Shown here piece by piece: positions 35,050-42,082 of a stretch of 64,000 nt of DNA. The stretch is from CAMTUW01 sp947085035 (GTDB lineage Bacteria > Actinomycetota > Coriobacteriia > Anaerosomatales > PHET01): NCBI GenBank assembly GCA_947085035.1, contig CAMTUW010000001.1, positions 62,001 through 126,000 of the forward strand, in the 5' to 3' direction. The translations under genes were made by a program, and so were the position numbers. Numbering within the stretch: the first letter of the stretch is position 1; each line of letters starts with the position of its first letter. A model generated the notes under the pieces. The model searched no databases. It saw only the letters and a program-made list of their open reading frames with translations, and was not told the origin of the DNA.

Positions 35050-36369
35050 TTAGGCCTGCTCCAGCGCCTGCTCGAGATCGGCGATGATGTCTGCGACATC
35101 CTCGATACCAATGGACAGTCGTACGAAGTCCGACCCTATGCCGGCCCGCTCCAGCTCATCTTCGGAAAGCTGCGAGTGAGTGGTCGAAGCGGGGTGGATG
35201 ATGAGCGATTTCGCATCACCCACATTGGCAAGGTGGCTGAAGAGCTTGACGGAGTCAATGAGCTTCTTGCCTGCCGCGAGGCCCCCCTTCACGCCGAACG
35301 CCACCACTCCACCGTATCCGTTCGTCAGATACTTGTCGGCGTTGGCTTTCGTGGGGTGCGAGTCAAGGCCCGGGTAAGCGACCCAGTCAACCTTCGGATG
35401 GGCTTCGAGGAAACGTGCGACCGCGAGTGCGTTGTCGCAGTGGCGCTGGACACGCAGTGAGAGCGTCTCGACTCCGAGCAGGAACTGCTGCGCGTTGAAC
35501 GGCGACAGCGAGCTTCCGAAGTCACGTAGCAGATTGACCCTGGCCCGGATCGCGAACGCCACGTTGCCCAAGCCCGGGAAATCACCGAACACGTCCCAGA
35601 ACTTGAGTCCGTGATAACTCTCGTCAGGCTCGATGAAGAACGGATGGCGGCCCGTACCCCAGTCGAAGTTACCTCCATCGACGAGAATGCCGCCTATGCT
35701 CGTTCCGTGACCGCCCAGCCACTTGGTGAGCGACTCGATGACGACCGCGGAGCCATGCTCGACCGGACGGCACAGGTACGGCGTCGCGAACGTGTTGTCC
35801 ACGAACAGCGGAATCCCGAAACTGCGACCCAGATCAGCGAGCCCGGCGATGTCGGGAACGTCAAGGCGGGGGTTCCCGATGGTCTCGACGAACCACGCCT
35901 TGGTGGTGGCGTCGCTTGCAGTAGCGAAGCCTTCGACGTCGGTGGTCTCGACAAAGCGCACTTCGATTCCCAGCCTGCGAAACGTGTGCAGGAAGATGTT
36001 CCACGTGCCGCCGTAAAGCGAGGTGGATGCGACTATCGAGTCGCCCACTCCGGCGACGTTCAGGAGTCCGAGGATCTCGGCGGCGTGACCCGACGAGACC
36101 GCGAGGGCCGCTGTACCCCCGTGAAGGCCCGCGATGCGCTGTTCCAGCACGTCATTCGTGGGGTTCATGATCCGCGAGTAGATGTTGCCGAACTCACGCA
36201 GGCCGAACAGTGCAGCGGCGTGATCGGTGTCGCGGAAGTTGTAGGCGACGGTCTGGTAGATCGGGACGGCGCGCGAACCGGTGGTCGGGTCGGGCGTAGC
36301 ACCGGCATGGACGGCGAGGGTGTCGAACCCGGGGGTGCGAGGCGCGTTCGCGCCAATGGAGTCGGTCAT
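35050..36369 (-). CDS. metY: O-acetylhomoserine sulfhydrylase MetY
   Basis: 439 residues from the ATG at 36369, about where homologues start; the weak AGGCGG lies upstream. Fold-type I PLP enzyme of the Cys/Met metabolism family: PIYQTVAYNF, SSGHAAEIL, then the PLP-lysine segment ESLTKWLGGHGTS and the signature for long-form sulfhydrylases (NLLRDFGSSLSPFNA). It makes homocysteine from O-acylhomoserine and sulfide. First gene of the metYXW operon, preceded by a methionine-rich leader ORF (36423-36524). Confidence 0.95.
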   Translation of the reverse strand: MTDSIGANAPRTPGFDTLAVHAGATPDPTTGSRAVPIYQTVAYNFRDTDHAAALFGLREFGNIYSRIMNPTNDVLEQRIAGLHGGTAALAVSSGHAAEILGLLNVAGVGDSIVASTSLYGGTWNIFLHTFRRLGIEVRFVETTDVEGFATASDATTKAWFVETIGNPRLDVPDIAGLADLGRSFGIPLFVDNTFATPYLCRPVEHGSAVVIESLTKWLGGHGTSIGGILVDGGNFDWGTGRHPFFIEPDESYHGLKFWDVFGDFPGLGNVAFAIRARVNLLRDFGSSLSPFNAQQFLLGVETLSLRVQRHCDNALAVARFLEAHPKVDWVAYPGLDSHPTKANADKYLTNGYGGVVAFGVKGGLAAGKKLIDSVKLFSHLANVGDAKSLIIHPASTTHSQLSEDELERAGIGSDFVRLSIGIEDVADIIADLEQALEQA

Positions 36370-36410
36370 GATGTTCCGCCTTTCGGTTTCGTGGATGTGG
36401 GGATGATTCC

Positions 36411-36477
36411 CGACCGCGCGCGCTAGCGGTCGCTCATTGGCCGCCCGAGTCCGACACATACGTCGAGAGACCCGGGC
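36411..36477 (-). promoter_or_regulatory. Two leader hairpins around a Met-rich peptide ORF (probable attenuator)
   Basis: Hairpin A (36443-36451 with 36469-36477; 8 of 9 pairs, with an inner CGAC/GTCG helix) begins right after the Met codons. Hairpin B (36411-36417 with 36426-36432; 7 perfect pairs) spans the leader stop codon. There is no U-tract, so control would more likely act on translation or by Rho than by an intrinsic terminator. Confidence 0.55.
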
Positions 36478-36524
36478 TGGGTCATCATCATGTCCATCAT
36501 CACGAACACCGAGATGCGTACCAT
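36423..36524 (-). CDS. 33-residue methionine-rich leader peptide of the metYXW operon
   Basis: An ORF of 33 codons starts with ATG at 36524, seven bases after GAGGA (a second AGGAGG lies further upstream). Residues 9-14 read MMDMMM, five methionines in six; seven Met in total. It stops 53 bases before metY. A ribosome slowed at these codons would cover the 5' arm of hairpin A. This is the arrangement of amino-acid attenuation leaders, here with the end product of the operon as the sensed residue. Inference from sequence; no homologue is known to me. Confidence 0.6.
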   Translation of the reverse strand: MVRISVFVMMDMMMTQPGSLDVCVGLGRPMSDR

Positions 36525-36591
36525 GATCGCTTCCTCGCACCTCCTTCCGCTGAATGATGCCCCCGAATCGGGAGCCACAAGAGTTCCGAGC

Positions 36592-36620
36592 AGTCTATCC
36601 GGCTGACGTGTATAAAGCAA
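36592..36620 (-). promoter_or_regulatory. Possible promoter for the metYXW leader
   Basis: On the - strand, TTGCTT (36615-36620) and TAGACT (36592-36597) are 17 bases apart, placing the transcript start about 60 bases before the leader ATG. Matches to consensus are three and four of six. Confidence 0.33.
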
Positions 36621-36666
36621 GATGGAATTATGCACCGAGCTGTGACACCACGGAAGGAGCGTCAAC

Positions 36667-37269
36667 GTGAAGCGCACGATAGGTCCCGTCGAGCGGCTGT
36701 TCCCCATGCCGTGCCCGCTCGTCGTGGGCGGCACACTCGAAGATGCCGACGCTTTGGCCGTCGCCTGGATAAACGTCGTGGCTTCGACGCCTCCCACGAT
36801 CGCGATGGGCCTGCGAGAGAGCCGCCATACGCTGTCGCTCATCAGGGAAACCGGCACGTTCACGGTGAACATCCCGCGCGCGGACATGGCGGCCGTCGTT
36901 GACTTCTTCGGTCTGGCGACCGGTCGCGACACCGATAAGTTCGCCGTCTCGGGACTCACGTTGTCGCCCTCGACGATCGTCGTCACACCGATCATCGCCG
37001 AGTGCCCCTACAACATCGAATGCCGCGTCACCGGCGAGACCGAAGTGGGCTCGTACCGCATCATCCTCGGCGAGATCGTCGAGACACACGCGGACGAGGA
37101 TATCTTGCGCGACCCCGAAGGTGACCTCATCGACGTCGATGCGCTCGACCCACTGATCTACCTGGCAGGGGTACGCGAGTACCGCCGACTGGGCGAGAAG
37201 GTCGCCGACGCCTTCAGCGCGGGACGAAGCTTGGTTGACCGCAGCAAGCGGGTACAAGCATCTACGTGA
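36667..37269 (+). CDS. Flavin reductase / FMN-binding split-barrel protein
   Basis: 200 residues from a GTG (AAGGAG seven bases upstream). FMN-binding split-barrel features: LFPMPCPLVVGGTLEDAD, NVVASTPPTIAMGLRE, then SLIRETGTFTVNIPR and a C-terminal GEIVETHADEDIL strand. Relatives reduce free flavin with NAD(P)H or bind flavin tightly without known substrate. Such genes are common in anaerobes. A promoter-like CTGACG-N17-AATTAT lies at 36603-36631. The next gene begins 23 bases downstream. Confidence 0.85.
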   Translation: MKRTIGPVERLFPMPCPLVVGGTLEDADALAVAWINVVASTPPTIAMGLRESRHTLSLIRETGTFTVNIPRADMAAVVDFFGLATGRDTDKFAVSGLTLSPSTIVVTPIIAECPYNIECRVTGETEVGSYRIILGEIVETHADEDILRDPEGDLIDVDALDPLIYLAGVREYRRLGEKVADAFSAGRSLVDRSKRVQAST

Positions 37270-37292
37270 ACCAACTCGAAGAGGGAGCCGAC

Positions 37293-38744
37293 ATGAACCC
37301 GACCGCCGACACGAAGGTGCACGACCTGGTCGAACGCTATCCCTACCTGCTCGACTTCCTCGCTGGCTACGCGCCGGAGTTCGCCAAGCTCAAGAACCCG
37401 GTGCTCTACAACACCGTCGCGCGCGTGGCCACGCTCGAGGCCGCAGCGAAGATGGCCGACACCTCGCTCGAGTCGTTGCTCGACGAGCTTCGCACGCAGA
37501 TCGCCACCCACGAGATCATCGCCGAGGAGACCGCTGGCACCGGGGGCGCCCCCGCCGTCGATCCGGCGCTGCGGCTGAAACGTCAGGAGAAGCTCAAGGA
37601 GATCATCCGGCGACTCCACGACGGCGCCGACGTCTCAGAGGTCAAGGCCGACTTCGACGCGCTGGCCACCGCCGTCGACTCCCTCGAGATCGCCACGATG
37701 GAACAAGCACTCATCGCAGAGGGCATGCCCGTCGCCGATGTTCAGCGCCTCTGCGACGTACACGTCTCGGTCTTCAAGGAGTCCCTCGAGGCTGCGGCTG
37801 CGGCGACACCTTCGCCCACCATCTCAGACGATCACCCCGTAGCCCTCTACGAACGCGAGAATCGTATCGCCGAGAAGCTCGTCGTCGAGCTGCGCGCCGC
37901 CGTCTCAGACGGCTCGATCGAGGCCATCTCGACAGGGCTTGAACGGCTCGCCCCCCTCGCCACTCACTACCGACGCAAGGAGAACCAGCTCTTCCCCGCT
38001 CTGGAGCGCCATGGGATCGAAGGTCCGACCAAAGTCATGTGGGGGCTCGACGACGACATCATCGGCCGCCTCAAGACCGCAGGCGCGCTCGCGAGATCAG
38101 GTGACGCGGCCTCGCTTCGCGCGATGCTGCCAGAACTCCTCACGATGATCGATGACATGATCTACAAGGAGGAGAAGATCCTCTTCCCGACCGCCCTGCA
38201 GGTGATCACGGACGCCGAGTGGCAGGGAATGGCCGCCGGGGACGCCGAGATCGGGTATGCGTGGATCGAAGGCCCCGCAGTGACGGCGACTCCCTCTTCG
38301 ACCGAAACCGGAACCTCTGCCCATGCTGACGCCGAAGGCCCGATGCTGCTGCCTCTTCCCACAGGAGCGCTCTCGCTCGAACAGCTCGATCTCATGCTGC
38401 GCGCGCTCCCCTTCGATGTCAGCTACGTCGACGAGCATGACCGCGTGCGTTTCTACTCCGAGGGCGAACGCGTCTTTCCCAGGAGCCCCGGTGCGATCGG
38501 GCGCGAAGTGCGAAACTGCCATCCACCGGCGAGCCTCGAGAAGGTCGAGGAGATCCTCGCGGCCTTCAAGGCTGGCGAGAAGGACTCTGCCGAGTTCTGG
38601 ATCGAGATCCAGAGCCGCTTCATCCACATCCGCTACCTTGCCATGCGTGACGCCGGGGGAGAGTACAAGGGGTGCCTCGAGGTCGTCCACGACGCCACGC
38701 ATGTGCGCACTCTTGAAGGTCAGCGTCGCCTCGTGAACTGGTAG
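37293..38744 (+). CDS. DUF1858/DUF438/hemerythrin-like/PAS domain protein
   Basis: 483 residues from the ATG at 37293, chosen because GGGAG lies five bases before it; a GTG at 37266 overlapping the previous stop is the alternative. Order: a DUF1858-like start (KVHDLVERYPYLLDFL), a DUF438 segment (KEIIRRLHDGADVSEVKADF), a hemerythrin-like helical bundle (THYRRKENQLFPALERHGI, then KEEKILFPTALQ), and a C-terminal PAS domain (PFDVSYVDEHDRVRFY, IHIRYLAMRDAGGEYKGCLE). The bundle may bind a metal or oxygen/NO. Probably a cytoplasmic sensor; no output domain is present. Confidence 0.85.
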   Translation: MNPTADTKVHDLVERYPYLLDFLAGYAPEFAKLKNPVLYNTVARVATLEAAAKMADTSLESLLDELRTQIATHEIIAEETAGTGGAPAVDPALRLKRQEKLKEIIRRLHDGADVSEVKADFDALATAVDSLEIATMEQALIAEGMPVADVQRLCDVHVSVFKESLEAAAAATPSPTISDDHPVALYERENRIAEKLVVELRAAVSDGSIEAISTGLERLAPLATHYRRKENQLFPALERHGIEGPTKVMWGLDDDIIGRLKTAGALARSGDAASLRAMLPELLTMIDDMIYKEEKILFPTALQVITDAEWQGMAAGDAEIGYAWIEGPAVTATPSSTETGTSAHADAEGPMLLPLPTGALSLEQLDLMLRALPFDVSYVDEHDRVRFYSEGERVFPRSPGAIGREVRNCHPPASLEKVEEILAAFKAGEKDSAEFWIEIQSRFIHIRYLAMRDAGGEYKGCLEVVHDATHVRTLEGQRRLVNW

Positions 38745-38782
38745 CGGTCCCGGCGTTCGTCCCGCTGCAGTACCATGGCACC

Positions 38783-39178
38783 ATGCCGCGCGAACTGATC
38801 GTCCCAGCCATCGTGATGTCGCTCGCCTTCGTCTTCTACACGACGGGCGTCTGGGCCGAGCGCGCGGCGCGAGACCTCAAGACCTGGCACGTGACGGCGT
38901 TTTGGTTGGGCATCGCCTGCGACACGGCCGCGACCGAGATGATGCTGCGGATGCTCGTCGCACAAGGCGGCGTCAACGACTGGATCCACACCGTCACCGG
39001 AGCGAGCGCGCTCGGGCTGATGGCCGTGCACGCGGTGTGGGCCACGTGGACGCTCGTGCGCGGAAGCGACGCCGTGCGAAAGGGTTTTCACCGCTACAGC
39101 ATCGCGGTGTGGGCCGTCTGGCTCGTCCCCTACTTGGGCGGGATGGTCGCAGGCATCATGCGCGGCGCAGGTTCGTAG
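38783..39178 (+). CDS. HsmA-like small membrane protein
   Basis: 131 residues with four hydrophobic helices (about 5-22, 38-58, 68-92, 105-125) separated by short loops. The layout and the aligned DTAATEMMLRML and DWIHTVTGASALGLMAVHA segments fit the HsmA-type uncharacterised family. His residues at helix ends could bind heme, but this is speculation. It follows the DUF438 gene after 38 bases and could be co-transcribed. Confidence 0.65.
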   Translation: MPRELIVPAIVMSLAFVFYTTGVWAERAARDLKTWHVTAFWLGIACDTAATEMMLRMLVAQGGVNDWIHTVTGASALGLMAVHAVWATWTLVRGSDAVRKGFHRYSIAVWAVWLVPYLGGMVAGIMRGAGS

Positions 39179-39209
39179 CTGTCGCGAATCGGGCTCAACC
39201 CACCCGCGA

Positions 39210-39734
39210 TCAGATGACGAACGAACGGCGACGCCGCCTCCGGTAGAGCCACGCCAAGGCGAGCGCCACCGCGATGGCGCCAACCGCGAGGACCGGTTTC
39301 GCAGGATCTATCACATGCTCTCGGGCCTCGCCGTCATCGATGATTCGAAATGACGTCGCATGCACATCGAGGTCACCGCCATGCTCGTCGCAGGCCGATT
39401 GCAGTGTTCCCGAAACCAGCACGGTCGCGCCTCTTTGCCGGTACTCCCCGAACGAAGGTATCGACTCGGCGGTTCGTGCGTCCACGACCACGCCTATGGC
39501 GGTTCCTCCGCCGAGAATGTTGACCCACCGCATGTTTCCGGGAGCCATGAGCGCCTCGCCAATGGCCTCGCCCTGGATCATGACCGGCATGCCGTCCGCC
39601 GCGGAACTGATCGCCAGCTCCACGGCGGCGGCGGGCGTGAGCACCCGATCATCCAGCGCCACAGCATCGACCGGCGAGAACACGACAGCGAGAGCCGCGA
39701 GGCACAGTGAGAGTCCTCTGAACGTAGGTGTCAC
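39210..39734 (-). CDS. Secreted OB-fold-like protein, coupled to trkH
   Basis: 174 residues. Signal peptide 1-25 (ALDD cleavage region), then a beta-rich central domain (about 35-135) with GTLQSACDEHGGDLDVHA, resembling an OB-fold such as those in redox or cytochrome assembly proteins, and a C-terminal transmembrane helix followed by an Arg-rich tail. Thus an extracytoplasmic domain tethered at the membrane. Its start overlaps the trkH stop by four bases (ATGA), so it may be a coupled accessory. No function can be assigned. Confidence 0.6.
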   Translation of the reverse strand: MTPTFRGLSLCLAALAVVFSPVDAVALDDRVLTPAAAVELAISSAADGMPVMIQGEAIGEALMAPGNMRWVNILGGGTAIGVVVDARTAESIPSFGEYRQRGATVLVSGTLQSACDEHGGDLDVHATSFRIIDDGEAREHVIDPAKPVLAVGAIAVALALAWLYRRRRRRSFVI

Positions 39735-41248
39735 GACTGTGCCCTTCCCATCCGACGCGTGAACGAGAGAATAACCGCGAGTATCAGTGTGATGAGCGAC
39801 AGATACTCAAGACGCCCGGCCCACATCTGGAAGATGTAGAGCACTTTGAGCCCACCCGGCATCGACGCAGAGGTGATGCCCGACGACAGGCCCACATTGG
39901 CGGCGGCCGACACCGACTCGAATATCGCGGCCCCGGCGTCGTACCCGTAAGCGGCTGTCACCAGTCCGCCCGTGGCATAGCTCAGGATGTAGAGCGCGAA
40001 GTAGGTGAAAGCACTCGCAACGATCTCCGGGGTCAGGAATCGGTCAGTCAAGTGGTGAAAGCGCAACCGGACCACGGCCGAAGGAGGCGAGATCGCCTGC
40101 TTGATCGAGTGAACCACGGACAGGAGGATGAGCCCAACGCGCAAGGACTTGATGCCGCCTGCTGTCGACGACACCATGCCGCCGAACGCCATCGCCAGCA
40201 CCAGCGCGATGATACCCGTGCCGCCGAAGAACTGCCACTGGCCGGGATACAGCGTCTGGTGTCCCGTGCCCGAGTGGGCCGAGATGACATGGAAGACGCC
40301 CTTGCGCCACACCTCGGCATCGGTAGCGAACATCTGCCCCACGCCGAATGAGACCGCCACGAACGCCACGCAGATCGCCATGTTCGCGGCGAGCGTACGC
40401 GCCTCGATGTTCCCGAAGACCTCCATCCTGTCACCGCGCCACAGGTTCGCGTGCAGGTTGAAGTTGAAGGTACCGGCGATCATGAGTACGAGTAGAGCCC
40501 CTTCGACCCACGGACTGTGATAGTAGAGCGCGTTTTGCGACATGGGCCCGAAGCCTCCGGTGTCAAACGCGGCAATCGTGAGCCAGAAGCCATGGAGTAG
40601 TCCCCTGACAGCTCCCATCCCCGAGAACCAATTGACGACCGAGAGCACCGTTGTCCCGGACACGACCCACACCGTGGTGACGAACCAGATGAAGCGTGCG
40701 GTGTGCAACACATTGGGGAGGATGCGTTCGTCTCGCCCCTCGGCGAGATAGAGCGAGAACGCGCCACCTTTGAGCGCGACGGCAAGCGAGATCGCCGCGA
40801 CGATGATTCCCTGTCCGCCGATGAGATGAGTCAGGTGGCGCCACATGTTGTGTGCATAGGCCATGTGGTCCAGGTCGACGACGACGGTAAGCCCGGAGGT
40901 CGTGAATCCCGACATGGCGTCGAACAACGCGTCGAGATACGAGCCATAATTACCCGAGAGGGCGAGAGGAATCGCTCCGACGGATGCGGCCCCGAGCCAC
41001 GCCAACGCCGACACGATGAGCGACTGGCGAAGCGACAACTGAGGCCTGCCCACGTCTGCGAGCATGAGAGCCACGCCAATCGCGGCCGCAACGGATGCGC
41101 CGATGAGGTAGTCGAGCGCCGGCCCCCACTCGCCCAAGAACAGCGCCGTGAACAGCGGCACGAGCATCAGCGCGGCGACACCGAGCACAAGAACACCCAG
41201 ATAGTGGGCGATCGTACGAACCTCTGCTGAGGAGAACCGGATCCACAC
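39731..41248 (-). CDS. trkH: TrkH family potassium uptake protein
   Basis: 505 residues, start GTG at 41248. A polytopic pore protein with four repeated pore-loop halves: FDAMSGFTTSGLTVV, AAFDTGGFGPMSQN, SAHSGTGHQTLYPGQ and SVSAAANVGLSSGI, giving the K+ selectivity filter. No TrkA/NAD-binding subunit lies in the window. An unannotated 42-residue membrane ORF lies directly upstream. The stop overlaps the OB-fold-like gene by four bases. Confidence 0.92.
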   Translation of the reverse strand: MWIRFSSAEVRTIAHYLGVLVLGVAALMLVPLFTALFLGEWGPALDYLIGASVAAAIGVALMLADVGRPQLSLRQSLIVSALAWLGAASVGAIPLALSGNYGSYLDALFDAMSGFTTSGLTVVVDLDHMAYAHNMWRHLTHLIGGQGIIVAAISLAVALKGGAFSLYLAEGRDERILPNVLHTARFIWFVTTVWVVSGTTVLSVVNWFSGMGAVRGLLHGFWLTIAAFDTGGFGPMSQNALYYHSPWVEGALLVLMIAGTFNFNLHANLWRGDRMEVFGNIEARTLAANMAICVAFVAVSFGVGQMFATDAEVWRKGVFHVISAHSGTGHQTLYPGQWQFFGGTGIIALVLAMAFGGMVSSTAGGIKSLRVGLILLSVVHSIKQAISPPSAVVRLRFHHLTDRFLTPEIVASAFTYFALYILSYATGGLVTAAYGYDAGAAIFESVSAAANVGLSSGITSASMPGGLKVLYIFQMWAGRLEYLSLITLILAVILSFTRRMGRAQS

Positions 41249-41257
41249 TGTTCGGGT

Positions 41258-41386
41258 TCACCCCACCGCGCGCATGATCACGAGGGCTCCGCCGGCCAGT
41301 ATGGCGAGGAACGCCACGAAGAGGGCTACCTCGAAAAGGAACCCGCTCGCCCAATGGCGATAGGGGTTGTGGTGGCGACGTTCCAC
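41258..41386 (-). CDS. 42-residue single-helix membrane protein upstream of trkH
   Basis: GTG at 41386, with AGAGGT four bases upstream, opens a 42-codon frame ending nine bases before the trkH GTG. A polar Arg/His N-terminus (VERRHHNPYRHW) leads into a 20-odd residue hydrophobic helix (FLFEVALFVAFLAILAGGAL). It is too short for automated calling but the ribosome site, coupling and single helix suggest a real small subunit, much as KdpF assists KdpABC. No homologue known to me. Confidence 0.6.
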   Translation of the reverse strand: MERRHHNPYRHWASGFLFEVALFVAFLAILAGGALVIMRAVG

Positions 41387-41510
41387 GGACACCTCTTCTG
41401 GCACTCGGACGGAACGCCGTCAGGATACCAGCATGCGAGAACGCGCGCACACCCAGGAGTTATCGGCTTGAGGGTGTATCCTCACCCGAACACATGAGAG
41501 GAGCATCGTC

Positions 41511-42017
41511 ATGGGTCTACCTGAGGACTCGCGGGCCGCATTCATCGAAGTCCTCACCACGGGTGGCGTCAAATTCGTGGAGAGCGCCGACGGGACGATA
41601 CGTGTCTCGTGGAACGCCACGCCGGTCGACTTCCATCAACGCATACGCGTCGTAGGGATTCGCGACGACATCTTCCGCGTCGACGTGCACCTCTCGCCCG
41701 CTCTGCCGATTCCTGAGACGCTGCGCGATGAGGTCGCAGTCTTCATGAACCGCCTGAACTGGGACACCGTGATGGGCGACTGGGAACTCGATCCCCGCGA
41801 CGGGCAGGTGGTCTTTCGGCTCTCGTTCGCGAGCGACCGCGTCGTTTCCGCCCGAATGGCCCACCACTACCTCAGTCTGTCGCAGTGGCAGTACAACCGT
41901 ACCGCCCCCTACCTCATGCGGATGTTGAATGATGGGTTCTCTGCGGCACAGGCACACCTCGATTACCTCACGCAGGATCTGGAGTTCTCGGATGTCAGGG
42001 GCGCGCCCGGAATCTGA
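41511..42017 (+). CDS. YbjN-like protein
   Basis: 168 residues, cytoplasmic. GAGGAG lies seven bases before the ATG. The alternating beta pattern with RIRVVGIRDDIFRVDVHL, a central VFMNRLNWDTVMGDWELD and the C-terminal helical DGFSAAQAHLDYL resembles YbjN/SecB-like chaperone folds. Partner unknown. It is divergent from the trkH operon and precedes the large lipoprotein gene. Confidence 0.65.
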   Translation: MGLPEDSRAAFIEVLTTGGVKFVESADGTIRVSWNATPVDFHQRIRVVGIRDDIFRVDVHLSPALPIPETLRDEVAVFMNRLNWDTVMGDWELDPRDGQVVFRLSFASDRVVSARMAHHYLSLSQWQYNRTAPYLMRMLNDGFSAAQAHLDYLTQDLEFSDVRGAPGI

Positions 42018-42082
42018 TGCGTTACCATCTGACTGCAAGTTCTTCTGGTGAACATGCTGTATCGCGCATAGGGGGACGTGAG

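Noticed and set aside
36370..36666. SAM riboswitch upstream of metY
   Set aside because: None of the conserved SAM-I/II/IV core sequences or stems could be found; the Met-rich leader explains the region better.
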